A DNA stretch of 64,000 nt from Paracoccus aeridis (GTDB taxonomy: Bacteria; Pseudomonadota; Alphaproteobacteria; Rhodobacterales; Rhodobacteraceae): contig NZ_SELD02000043.1 of the NCBI RefSeq assembly GCF_004923205.2, positions 34,175 through 98,174 of the forward strand, in the 5' to 3' direction. Positions 56,258 through 64,000 of this stretch are shown here, piece after piece (positions within the stretch are counted from its first letter, which is position 1; every line of letters begins with the position of its first letter). The notes under the pieces were generated by a model. It searched no databases. It worked only from the letters and a program-made list of their open reading frames with translations, and was not told where the DNA came from. The translations under genes were made by a program, and so were the position numbers.

Positions 56258-57124
56258 ATGGACGGAGCCTTGCCAGCCGCCTTCCCCGCGTTCGAGCCGG
56301 TCTACGGCAGCGACATCCCCATCATCGCCGGGTTCGAGTGCGGGCGCCTGCATTGGAGCGGGCACGACCTGCTTCACTCGACAGGCCACCTGCCGGACGC
56401 CGGCATGGCGCATCACTACGCCACCGCGATCGGGCAGGGGGCGGCGGGCGCGCGCGACGGGCTGTCGTGGCGCCATGACGTGGTGGCCCGCGTGCAGGCG
56501 GTGCCGGACGGCTTTCCGGTGATCTGGGATTTCTGCCACTTCGACCTGCCGCCCCGGCCCGCCGCGCACGCCATCGCCTGCGCGGTCGCGCTGCCGCCGG
56601 GCGCCTGGGCGATCGCGGTGAACGAACCCTCGGTCGGGCGGCGCGTGTCGGGGATCACGCCGTCGCGCGCCATCGCCGCCGCGCGCAGGATGATGACCAG
56701 CGCGGCGATGCTGCCGAACGCCCCGCGCTTCGCCACCTGCGACCCGTTCCACCACCTTGCCCCGTCGGTGTTCCGCGCGACGGACGAGCTGGTGGGGACC
56801 GGCCTCGTCCAGATGGTCGGCGTCAACTACTACCCCCACCACGCGATCGAGCCGCTGCACCGCGTCCTGCAGGCCGTTTCGGAACGCTACCGCCTGCCGG
56901 TGATGATCACGGAAACCGGCTGGCACGACGGCCTGCGCGCCGCGCACCGGCGGTTTCCGCACATCCGCGACCGCTGGGGCTGGCTGGCGCATGTCCGGGC
57001 CGAGGTGGCGCTGTCGGGCGTGCCGGTGGCGGGGATCTGCTGGTATCCCTGGCTCGACATGCCCGACTGGGACGACCCGCGCCGGGGGTGCTGGCCCTGC
57101 GGCTGGCCGGGGCAGCAACGCTGA
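56258..57124 (+). CDS. Compact GH1-like glycosidase (clan GH-A TIM barrel)
   Basis: 288-residue protein with the order of GH1 beta-glycosidase motifs but much shorter than the usual 450 residues. DGLSWRHDV and WDFCHFDLPPR match the GH1 strands written RDGLRW and YHWDLP. VNEPS (Glu123) corresponds to the acid/base NEP motif, and ITETGW (Glu219) to the nucleophile ITENG. VNYYPHH lies between them as expected. The C-terminal end is also reduced. No signal peptide. The start at 56258 is uncertain, since an upstream in-frame start exists at 56162. Substrate unknown; activity is plausible because both Glu residues are kept. Confidence 0.7.
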   Translation: MDGALPAAFPAFEPVYGSDIPIIAGFECGRLHWSGHDLLHSTGHLPDAGMAHHYATAIGQGAAGARDGLSWRHDVVARVQAVPDGFPVIWDFCHFDLPPRPAAHAIACAVALPPGAWAIAVNEPSVGRRVSGITPSRAIAAARRMMTSAAMLPNAPRFATCDPFHHLAPSVFRATDELVGTGLVQMVGVNYYPHHAIEPLHRVLQAVSERYRLPVMITETGWHDGLRAAHRRFPHIRDRWGWLAHVRAEVALSGVPVAGICWYPWLDMPDWDDPRRGCWPCGWPGQQR

Positions 57125-57193
57125 CGTTCCGCCCGCGTGGGGTCCGAAGCGGCCCCGCGCGCGTTCCCTTCCGAAAGCTTCAGGGGGGCCGCC

Positions 57194-58210
57194 ATGCCGC
57201 GCACCAGATCCGTCCTTGCCGCCGCCGCCCGCGTCCTCGCGACATCCGCGCTGATCTCGCGCGCGATGCAGGCCGGGATCGAGGCCGCCGCACCCCCGCA
57301 CGGCCGAATGGTCGAGGTGGGCGGGGTCCGTCTGCACGTCGTCTCGCGCGGCGCGCGCCGCGACGGCCGGCCGGCGATGCTGATGATCCACGGCCTTGCT
57401 GGGACGGCGCGCAACTTCACCATGCGCCTGACGGAACTGCTGGACGACGCGCACGAGATCCACGTCGTCGACCGCCCCGGCGCGGGCTATTCCGACGATA
57501 TCGGCCCCAAGGGCAGCCTTGCCGCACAGGCGGGGCTGGTGGTCCGGCTGATCGAGACGCTCGGCCTCGACCGCCCGCTGCTGGTCGGGCACTCGCTCGG
57601 CGGCGCGCTGTCGCTGCAGGTGGCGCTGGACCATCCCGGCGCGATCCGGGGCGCGGCGCTGATCGCCCCGGCGACCCACCCGCTGCGCTCACCGGAAGAC
57701 GCGGCGTGGCAGAGGGCGCTGCTGGCGCCGACGCCACTGGGGTGGCTCTGGACCCAGACCCTCGCTGCGCCGATGTCGGCGCCGCTGTCGCCGTTCGTCA
57801 CGAAGCACATCTTCTCGCCCGAGCCTTGGCCGCTGTCGGTCGGCTGGAAGGGTGGCGGCTTTCTCGCGCTCAGGCCGCGCAGCATCGCCGCGGCGGGGCG
57901 CGACCTCCGCGCGGCGCTGGACCAGCTGCCGGCGCTGTCGCGGCGCTATGCCGAGCTGTCGGTCCCGATCCACGTGCTGGGCGCGGAAAGCGACGCGCTG
58001 GTCGCCCCGGCGCAGCACGCCGCGCTGCTCGCCGGGGCCAGCGGCATGGTGCGGCTGACGCTGGTGCCGGGCGGGCACATGCTGCCGATCACGCAGCCGC
58101 GACTGGTGGCGGCCTGGCTGCGCGACGTGGCGGATGACGTGGCGAAGGATATGACAGAGAACGTTGCCGCCGAAGCGCGCCCCCGGCCCCCTACTTCACC
58201 CGCTCCATGA
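57194..58210 (+). CDS. Alpha/beta hydrolase
   Basis: 338-residue alpha/beta-hydrolase fold protein. LMIHGLAGTARNF gives the oxyanion loop, VDRPGAGYSD the second strand, and GHSLGGALSLQVALDHP the nucleophile elbow with catalytic Ser. The late VPGGHMLPITQP contains the catalytic His; VLGAESDALV carries the acid. The N-terminal 45 residues include a mildly hydrophobic helix that may anchor it to the membrane. Start at 57194 follows AGGGGGG. It follows the GH1-like gene by 69 bases and overlaps the convergent thiolase by 20 bases. Substrate unknown. Confidence 0.88.
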   Translation: MPRTRSVLAAAARVLATSALISRAMQAGIEAAAPPHGRMVEVGGVRLHVVSRGARRDGRPAMLMIHGLAGTARNFTMRLTELLDDAHEIHVVDRPGAGYSDDIGPKGSLAAQAGLVVRLIETLGLDRPLLVGHSLGGALSLQVALDHPGAIRGAALIAPATHPLRSPEDAAWQRALLAPTPLGWLWTQTLAAPMSAPLSPFVTKHIFSPEPWPLSVGWKGGGFLALRPRSIAAAGRDLRAALDQLPALSRRYAELSVPIHVLGAESDALVAPAQHAALLAGASGMVRLTLVPGGHMLPITQPRLVAAWLRDVADDVAKDMTENVAAEARPRPPTSPAP

Positions 58211-59360
58211 TCGAGACGTAGTTCGCGACCGCAGCCCCGCCCATGTTGAAGACGCCCGCGAGCTTGGCGTCCGGGACCTGCATCCCCTCGGCCTCGCCGG
58301 CCAGCTGCATCGCCGCCATGACGTGCATGGAAACGCCCGTCGCGCCGATCGGATGCCCCTTGGCCTTCAGCCCGCCCGACGGGTTCACCGGCAGCCGCCC
58401 GTCCTTCCGCGTGATCCCCTCGCGAATGACGCGGTGGCCCTCGCCGGGTTCGGCCAGGCCCATCGCCTCGTATTCGATCAGCTCGGCGATGGTGAAGCAG
58501 TCGTGGCTTTCCACCAGGGACAGGTCGTCCAGCGTCAGGCCCGACTGGTCGAACGCCTTGGCCCATGCCATCCGCGCGCCGCGGAATTCCAGCACGTCGC
58601 GGTGCGACATCGCCATGATGTCGTTGGCCTGCGCGCGGGCGCGGAAGGCGATGGCGCGGGCCATGCCGGCGGCGGTTTCCTCGTCCGCCAGCACCAGCAC
58701 CGCCGCGCCGTCGGACACCAGCGAGCAGTCGGTGCGCCGCAGCGGCCCCGCGACGCGCGGGTTCTTGTCGCTGACGGTGTTGCAGAAGGTGGTGTCGAAG
58801 TCCTTCCTCATGTGCGCATAGGGGTTCGCGACGCCGTTGCCGTGGTTCTTGGCCGCGATCATCGCCAGCTCCTCGGACCGGTCGCCGTAGCGCTGGAAGT
58901 ACTTGTCGGCGATCTGCCCGAACAGGCCCGCGAACCCGCCCTGAACCTCCGCCTCCTCCTTGCGGTAGGAGCAGCCCAGCAGGATGTCGCCCACCTCGAC
59001 GTTCGGGGTCGCGGTCATCTTCTCGGCGCCCACGACCAGCGCGATCCGGCCCCGGCCCGATTCGATGAAGTCCATCGCCCCGTGCATCGCGGCCGATCCG
59101 GTGGCGCAGGCGTTTTCGTAGCGCGTCGCCGGGGTGTGGGCGAACCGCTCGTCGCCCATCGCGACCAGCGCGCCCTGGAAGTCCTGCCGCGCGAAGCCGT
59201 TGTTGAAGACGCCGACGAAGATCCCGTCCACGTCCTCGGGCGCAATGCCGGCGTGGTCGAGGGCCTGCGGGACGACCTCGGCCATCAGGGTCTCGGTGTC
59301 GGGCGCCTCGGCCTTGCCGAAGCGGGAATGTGCCCAACCGACGATCTGTGCCTTGCCCAT
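58191..59360 (-). CDS. Thiolase family protein (acetyl-CoA acetyltransferase, SCP-x type)
   Basis: 389-residue thiolase-fold enzyme. The nucleophile Cys is in YENACATGSAAMHGAMDFIE (about 85-90). ESHDCFTIAELIEYEAMGL is the SCP-x-type segment, and the C-terminal NPSGGLKAKGHPIGATG carries the His and glycine motif. In place of the second catalytic Cys of classic thiolases the sequence reads GVFNMGG, as in SCP-2/SCP-x-like thiolases. The start at 59360 (MGKAQIVGWAHSRFGK) is standard. No beta-oxidation partners are adjacent; the substrate chain length is unknown. Confidence 0.9.
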   Translation of the reverse strand: MGKAQIVGWAHSRFGKAEAPDTETLMAEVVPQALDHAGIAPEDVDGIFVGVFNNGFARQDFQGALVAMGDERFAHTPATRYENACATGSAAMHGAMDFIESGRGRIALVVGAEKMTATPNVEVGDILLGCSYRKEEAEVQGGFAGLFGQIADKYFQRYGDRSEELAMIAAKNHGNGVANPYAHMRKDFDTTFCNTVSDKNPRVAGPLRRTDCSLVSDGAAVLVLADEETAAGMARAIAFRARAQANDIMAMSHRDVLEFRGARMAWAKAFDQSGLTLDDLSLVESHDCFTIAELIEYEAMGLAEPGEGHRVIREGITRKDGRLPVNPSGGLKAKGHPIGATGVSMHVMAAMQLAGEAEGMQVPDAKLAGVFNMGGAAVANYVSIMERVK

Positions 59361-59470
59361 CGTGGAACCTCTGCCTTGGGTGCTCGATCCCTGCATGGCA
59401 CCCCGCGGGCGGTCTGGCAACCGTGGCGGCGCGGTGCCATGCTGCGCCCGCCCATCTTCAGGACCGCCCC

Positions 59471-60709
59471 ATGCCGCTGCCCCGTTCCGACGATCCCGAC
59501 ATCAACTGGCGCGACCTGCCCGAGCATCTGGCGTGGCTGCGCGCCGACGCGGCCCGGCAGGTCCGGTTCTTCCGCCCCAGCCTGCGGGCAGGCGGCGCGT
59601 TCGCGGTGCTGGATCTGGACGGCACGCCGTTGCCGGGCGGCCTGCAGGAACTGCACACGACGACGCGGCTGGTCCATTCCTTCGCGCTCGCCCACGCTGC
59701 GGGGCTGCCGGACTGCACCGACATGATCGACGCGGGGATGGCGCGGCTGTGGTCGCATCACCGAGACGGGCGGCATGGCGGCTATGTCTGGTCCACGGAC
59801 GCGGGCGGCGTGGCCGACGGGACCAAGCTCGCCTACGGCCACGTCTTCGTGCTGCTGGCCGGCGCGTCGGCGAAGACCGCGGGGCACCCGGACGCCGACC
59901 GCCTGATCGCGGACGTGGCAGAGATCATCGACCGCCATTTCTGGGACGAGCCGTGCGGGCGTCTGCGCGACGAATACACCCGCGACTGGCAGCCGTTCTC
60001 GACCTATCGTGGCATGAACGCGAACATGCACGGGGTCGAGGCGCTGCTGGCCGCGTTCGAGGCGACCGGCGAGCCGCAGCACCTTGCCCGCGCAGGCCGG
60101 ATCCTGGACTTCTTCGTGGGAGAGATCGCGCCGGCCCACGGCTGGCACATCCCCGAACACTACGACGCGCACTGGCGCGTCGACAGGGCCTATCGCGGCA
60201 ATCCGATGTTCCGCCCGCCGGGCACCACGCCCGGTCATTCGTTCGAACTGGGCCGGCTGGCGCTGCAGCACTGGGACCTGTCGGGCCGCCCGGACGACGG
60301 CGCGCCCGGCCGCGCCCGCACGATGATCCACACCGCGTTGGACGCGGCGTGGCTACGCGAGGGCGGCTTCGCCTACACGCTGGGCGACGACCACCGGGTG
60401 CTGATCCGCGACCGCTACTGGTGGCCCGTGGCCGAGGCGATCGGCGCCGTGGCCGCGCTGCAGAAGCTGGACCCGCAGGAGGAGGACGAGGCATGGTACC
60501 GCCGGCTCTGGACCTTCGCGGATGCAAGCCTGATCGACCACGCGCGCGGCGGCTGGTTCCCCGAAATCGACGATCGCGGCCGGCCGGCCTCGCGCCTGTT
60601 CACCGGCAAGCCCGACATCTATCATTCGCTGCAGGCGGTGCTTCTGCCGCAGGTGCCGGGCCTGTCGCGGCTTGCCGATGACCTGCGCCAGCAGGCCGGC
60701 GCGCGCTAG
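59471..60709 (+). CDS. AGE family epimerase/isomerase
   Basis: 412-residue (alpha/alpha)6-barrel enzyme of the N-acylglucosamine 2-epimerase family, which includes mannose and sulfoquinovose isomerases. Recognisable parts are ELHTTTRLVHSFALA, YGHVFVLLAGA, FSTYRGMNANMHGVEALLAA with active-site His, and the C-terminal KPDIYHSLQAVLLP. PGHSFELGRLALQHW carries another catalytic-type His. The start at 59471 follows a run of CCGCCCC rather than a clear ribosome site. It is divergent from the thiolase. Which sugar it isomerises cannot be read from the sequence; mannose-fructose is the common case. Confidence 0.85.
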   Translation: MPLPRSDDPDINWRDLPEHLAWLRADAARQVRFFRPSLRAGGAFAVLDLDGTPLPGGLQELHTTTRLVHSFALAHAAGLPDCTDMIDAGMARLWSHHRDGRHGGYVWSTDAGGVADGTKLAYGHVFVLLAGASAKTAGHPDADRLIADVAEIIDRHFWDEPCGRLRDEYTRDWQPFSTYRGMNANMHGVEALLAAFEATGEPQHLARAGRILDFFVGEIAPAHGWHIPEHYDAHWRVDRAYRGNPMFRPPGTTPGHSFELGRLALQHWDLSGRPDDGAPGRARTMIHTALDAAWLREGGFAYTLGDDHRVLIRDRYWWPVAEAIGAVAALQKLDPQEEDEAWYRRLWTFADASLIDHARGGWFPEIDDRGRPASRLFTGKPDIYHSLQAVLLPQVPGLSRLADDLRQQAGAR

Positions 60710-60730
60710 GGCGCGGCCGGCCGGGCCGGG

Positions 60731-62233
60731 TCACGACGCGGGCGTGATGCGCCAGACCGTGTTCGACAGGTCGTCCGCCACGATCACGGCACCGCGCGGA
60801 TCGACCGTCACCCCGACGGGGCGGCCGCGGGTATTGCCCTCGTCCAGAAGGAAGCCCGTCACGAAGTCAACCGGATCGCCCGCAGGGCGGCCGTCCTGGA
60901 ACGGCACGAAGATGACCTTGTAGCCGACTGGGTCGTCGCGGTTCCAGCTGCCGTGCTCGCCCACGAACACGCCATCGGCAAAGTCCGCCCCCATCGCGGG
61001 GGTCGAGAACGACACGCCCAGCGCCGCCACGTGCGATCCCAGCGCGTAGTCGGGCGCGATGGCCGAGGCGACCTTTTCGGGGTCCTGCGGCTGGGCGCGG
61101 GGATCGACGGTCTGGCCCCAGTAGCTGTAGGGCCAGCCGTAGAACGCGCCCTCCTGCACCGAGGTCAGGTAGTCGGGGACGAGGTCCGGGCCGATCTCGT
61201 CGCGTTCGTTCACCACCGCCCACAGCTGACCCGTGCCGGGCTGGATCGCCAGCGCGGTCGGGTTGCGCAGCCCGGTCGCATAGGGACGATGCGCGCCGGT
61301 CTGCGTGTCGATCTGCCAGACCATCGCGCGATCCTCCTCGGCCGCGATGCCGCGTTCGGTGATGTTGCTGTTCGACCCGATCCCCACGTACAGGAAGCGG
61401 CCGTCCGCGCTGGCGGTCATGGCCTTGGTCCAGTGGTGGTTGATCTCGGACGGAAGCAGGGTCAGCGTCTCGGGCGGGCCGCTCGCGGTGGTCTGCCCGT
61501 CCACGTAGTCGAACCGCACCACGGCGTCCTGGTTGGCGACGAACAGCTGCCCGTCCACCAGCGCAAGGCCGTAGGGCGCGTTCAGGTCCTCGGCGAAGAC
61601 CCCCTGCGTCTCGTACGTGCCGTCGCCGTCGGCGTCGCGCAGCAGGGTCAGGCGGTTGCCGCCCTCGACGCTGCTTTTTCCCAGGCCCTTGATGAAGTTG
61701 GCGATCAGGTCCTTGGGGCGCAGCGCAGGCGCGCCGCCGCCCGTTCCCTCGGCCACGAGGATGTCGCCGTTCGGCAGCACCAGCGTCTGGCGCGGGATCT
61801 TCAGGTCCGTCGCAATGGCGGCGATGGTGAAGCCCGCCGGCACGGTGGGCAGGTCGTCGCCCCACAGGGCCGGGCGCGGCACCGTCATGTCGGGCAGTAA
61901 GCCCCGCCGGGGGGCCGGAAGGTCCGGGTTCGGCCCCACCTGCGAGGCGGGGACGCCGCCTTGCCGCGCCTGCGCGGGCTGGGCCGCCGCAGTCGGTGTC
62001 TCGGCCGGTGTCTCGGTCGGGGCTGCGGTTGCTGCCGTCCCGGTTGCCGGGGCGGTCTCGGCCGGTGCCGGCGCGGTCTCGATCGGGACGGTCCCGGTCG
62101 ACGACGTCACGAAGGGCGCCGCAGCCGTGTCCGGCGCCCCGTCGGCCGGGAACGCCTGGGCCTGCGTCGTCTGGGACATGGCCGACAGCGGGGCGAGCGT
62201 CAGCGCGCTTGACAGAAGCAGAAGGCGGATCAT
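60731..62233 (-). CDS. PQQ-dependent sugar dehydrogenase-like protein (sorbosone dehydrogenase type)
   Basis: 500 residues. Signal peptide MIRLLLLSSALTLAPLSAM, then about 85 residues of Pro/Ala/Thr-rich linker, then a six-bladed propeller of the soluble glucose/sorbosone dehydrogenase type. RLTLLRDADGDGTYETQGVF, INHHWTKAMTASADG, GLRNPTALAIQPGTGQLWAVVNERDEIG and VFVGEHGSWNRDDPVGYKV are the expected propeller and cofactor-region segments (given as separate short motifs). It should oxidise a sugar or aldehyde in the periplasm, provided that PQQ is made; PQQ synthesis genes are not in the window. The start overlaps the DUF2231 gene stop by ATGA. Confidence 0.85.
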   Translation of the reverse strand: MIRLLLLSSALTLAPLSAMSQTTQAQAFPADGAPDTAAAPFVTSSTGTVPIETAPAPAETAPATGTAATAAPTETPAETPTAAAQPAQARQGGVPASQVGPNPDLPAPRRGLLPDMTVPRPALWGDDLPTVPAGFTIAAIATDLKIPRQTLVLPNGDILVAEGTGGGAPALRPKDLIANFIKGLGKSSVEGGNRLTLLRDADGDGTYETQGVFAEDLNAPYGLALVDGQLFVANQDAVVRFDYVDGQTTASGPPETLTLLPSEINHHWTKAMTASADGRFLYVGIGSNSNITERGIAAEEDRAMVWQIDTQTGAHRPYATGLRNPTALAIQPGTGQLWAVVNERDEIGPDLVPDYLTSVQEGAFYGWPYSYWGQTVDPRAQPQDPEKVASAIAPDYALGSHVAALGVSFSTPAMGADFADGVFVGEHGSWNRDDPVGYKVIFVPFQDGRPAGDPVDFVTGFLLDEGNTRGRPVGVTVDPRGAVIVADDLSNTVWRITPAS

Positions 62234-62661
62234 TCGAAATCTCCCGTGCGGAAACCCGCAAAGCCGATCCAGGAAGCGACCAGCGCCAGCACCACGCAGG
62301 CAGCCGACAGCCACAGCCCCTCCGGCATGGTCGCGGCGGCGTCCTTGGCGTGGACGAAGGCGTTGATCAGGCCGACCACGAACAGGCCCAGCAGGACGAG
62401 GAAATACGGCAGCCTGCCCCGGTCGCCCATGCCCCGGTTGCGGATGAGCGCGACCAGCGCCCAAAGCAGCGCCAGTCCGCAGCCGACCAGCGCCCCGGCG
62501 ATCAGCCAGGACGAGAAGTTGCCCCACTGCACGTGCCATGTCCGCGAATAGGCGACGTCGCAGATGAGCGCGCCGATGAACAGCGGCAGCGGGATGGACA
62601 GAAGGATCGCATGCAGCGGATGCAGCGGCCTTCGCGCATCCAGGTAGGATATGGCAACCAC
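62230..62661 (-). CDS. DUF2231 membrane protein
   Basis: 143-residue integral membrane protein with four hydrophobic segments. RRPLHPLHAILLSIPLPLF is the family start and ALICDVAYSRTWHVQW the first loop. A GTG start at 62661 with AGAGGAAG upstream gives the normal length; longer frames run into the intergenic DNA. It is coupled by ATGA to the sugar dehydrogenase, an arrangement seen in other proteobacteria, so it may anchor or pass electrons for that enzyme. No haem motif is present; the role is unproven. Confidence 0.8.
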   Translation of the reverse strand: MVAISYLDARRPLHPLHAILLSIPLPLFIGALICDVAYSRTWHVQWGNFSSWLIAGALVGCGLALLWALVALIRNRGMGDRGRLPYFLVLLGLFVVGLINAFVHAKDAAATMPEGLWLSAACVVLALVASWIGFAGFRTGDFE

Positions 62662-62843
62662 GATGCTTCCTCTCGCTTGTTCACCGGACGGGTGATCGCT
62701 CGGCGCGCAGCGCGCACCGGGCCCCGGGAAAGCAATGCGGGGCGAGGCGATAAGTTTCCGTGAACGCCGGGACGGCGCGCCGCATTGCACATGGGCAACG
62801 CGAGAAGATGTTCGTGCATGAAGGCGGGTCGGTAACGTTACGA

Positions 62844-62942
62844 AGTTCTGCCTCTTGGGCTGAAAATAGTTCAATGAAATCAATAGACGGTCGCTAACTT
62901 TGCGCTTGGCCTTTGCCTCTCTTTTCAGGTAGTTCTGCCTCT
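62844..62942. repeat. 12-bp direct repeats around the tniQ 3' end
   Basis: AGTTCTGCCTCT occurs at 62844-62855 and again at 62931-62942, 87 bases apart, on either side of the tniQ stop (62894). The first copy lies near the change from GC-rich to lower-GC DNA. They could be transposase-binding sites at an element end or chance. Confidence 0.35.
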
Positions 62943-64000
62943 GACCACGCAAAATGAGAGCCGACCATCGCAGCCCTCTGACCGAGCCTAATATGTGGAA
63001 CGCCGTATAATTTATCGGCCGTCTCGAAAGTGTGAAGTCGCTGCTCAGGACAGGGCTTTCCAAACACTATTGCGCCAGCCGGTATCGGGAAGTTCTTGAA
63101 AATGAAGTCTCTGACGATGTTTCGGAAAATATCGAAGTCTTTGTCATCATCACGATATCGCAGCCATTCAAAGAATACGCCATAGTGCGATCGGTGTAGC
63201 CTCTCGTCGGCCGGGTGCGTATCCCGAATCTTTTTGTGTGACCGCCGCAGACTATCTGGTCCGCCCCGAAGAACCCGCAGGCCGGCAGTTCCTGCCGCTG
63301 CCCATTGCGCGTCCTCCATCTCGGAGCGCTTTGCCTTGGGGCCAATAGTCAACAATAAGCCCAGCATCTCGCAGGCCTGCGAGGCAACGTGGAAGGGGGA
63401 TCGGTCCAGCCATATGCCCGCAGGGCCGTTTCGGACCCGATTGATGAGATAATTTTCCAACTCAAGCTGCTCAAGTTCAGCCATCGTGGTGCCTGCGGCC
63501 TGAAAACTTTCAACCATCGGAATATGGTCGAAGCAGTCATTTGCATTTTTTGGCCTCGGGACTGCGACGAGATGACAGCCATGCCGTTCGCAACTACGGA
63601 TTGCTGCGAGTTGCCATAACCCATGGTGGACGATTCCCGTCCTGTCACCTGGATTCTCAGCGCAAATCGGGCAGATCCTGAGCGTGGTCCGCGCGAAGGC
63701 GGTGCATTTTATGCGTTCGTACCCGAGCCGAAACCAGCCCGGCTCAACCAGAGAAGGTGTTGCCGCTTGCAGCGGGACAGGGTCGATCCCACCCAGAACT
63801 GCCAACCGCTGGATTTCGACCGGATCGCCGTTCACAAGCGCAAAGTAGTCGATCCCCACATCCGAGCAGAAGGTGATCATCCGGGGCACGCCGTTCCGCC
63901 GAGCCAGGCGAGAGGCGAACGACGTCGCGGATTCTCCTGTCGTGGTGGGCACCGTTAACAGGCCGCTGAAATAGTCGGCTCTCGACGTAGTTTGCAGAAC
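62894..64000 (-). CDS. tniQ: TniQ family protein, possibly 5'-truncated by the window edge
   Basis: TniQ-family protein, used in target choice by Tn7-like and Tn5053-like transposons. The N-terminal ESATSFASRLARRNG is the family opening. A zinc-finger pattern follows: CPIC at 94-97 and CERHGCHL at 121-128, counted from the GTG at 63952. The C-terminal half (about 180-350) is not clearly conserved. The frame stays open from 63952 to the window edge, and the residues before the GTG (LLTVP) fit the family, so the start may lie outside. GC content is clearly below that of the surrounding genes. No transposase is visible; its partners would be to the right. Confidence 0.8.
   Translation of the reverse strand, partial: VLQTTSRADYFSGLLTVPTTTGESATSFASRLARRNGVPRMITFCSDVGIDYFALVNGDPVEIQRLAVLGGIDPVPLQAATPSLVEPGWFRLGYERIKCTAFARTTLRICPICAENPGDRTGIVHHGLWQLAAIRSCERHGCHLVAVPRPKNANDCFDHIPMVESFQAAGTTMAELEQLELENYLINRVRNGPAGIWLDRSPFHVASQACEMLGLLLTIGPKAKRSEMEDAQWAAAGTAGLRVLRGGPDSLRRSHKKIRDTHPADERLHRSHYGVFFEWLRYRDDDKDFDIFRNIVRDFIFKNFPIPAGAIVFGKPCPEQRLHTFETADKLYGVPHIRLGQRAAMVGSHFAWSEAELPEKRGKGQAQS

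Overview
The window is a very GC-rich, densely coding bacterial chromosome segment. Gene content and order point to an alphaproteobacterium of the Rhodobacterales (Rhodobacteraceae/Paracoccaceae). The signs are the cell-cycle regulator TrcR (DUF1013), COQ9 next to a quinone oxidoreductase, the petABC (fbcFBC) operon, gltB and gltD separated by a small exported protein, an alphaproteobacterial-type sigma-32 promoter at dnaK, and two copies of a terminator-linked intergenic motif. Cytochrome c1 carries a very long N-terminal extension that recalls Paracoccus. The genus cannot be fixed from the sequence alone.

Layout. 1-3442: ubiquinone-related genes (COQ9, quinone oxidoreductase), an RNase T2 and trcR. 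3465-5826: two glycosyltransferases of visibly lower GC wedged between trcR and mutS, probably acquired. 5763-13215: mutS, an exported hydratase-like protein, a polar amino-acid ABC transporter, an HD-like protein and the tRNA hydroxylase trhO. 13313-17440: NAD salvage and synthesis (pncA-pncB, nadE) with a PNPOx-like flavoprotein. 17657-23287: a 19-repeat exported MORN protein, then petA-petB-petC. 23360-28097: ribokinase, S49 peptidase, SDR reductase, uvrC. 28260-33112: radC, dnaJ, dnaK, alkB. 33093-44411: a surface-polysaccharide locus (ABC-2 permease, cysQ, CMP-Kdo synthetase, several glycosyltransferases, galU, galE, a two-domain sulfotransferase). 44412-48684: DMT transporter, queG, GST, mtgA and a DUF1269-type membrane protein. 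49077-55986: gltB, an exported unknown protein and gltD. 56258-62661: a compact GH1-like glycosidase, a hydrolase, a thiolase, an AGE-type isomerase, and a DUF2231/PQQ-type sugar dehydrogenase pair. 62894 to the edge: a lower-GC TniQ-family gene, probably the margin of a mobile element continuing to the right.

How the genes work together. CysQ, galU, galE, kdsB and the sulfotransferase suggest a Kdo-containing, sulfated capsule or exopolysaccharide: galU/galE make UDP-sugars, KdsB activates Kdo, the glycosyltransferases build the chain, the sulfotransferase uses PAPS, CysQ removes the resulting PAP, and the ABC permease exports. dnaK-dnaJ sits behind a near-consensus alphaproteobacterial sigma-32 promoter. 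No rRNA or tRNA gene, CRISPR array or intact transposon was seen. The least ordinary items are the TniQ edge, the tandem sulfotransferase, the low-complexity extensions on three exported proteins, the insertion in GltD, and the low-GC glycosyltransferase pair that appears to have altered the mutS terminus.
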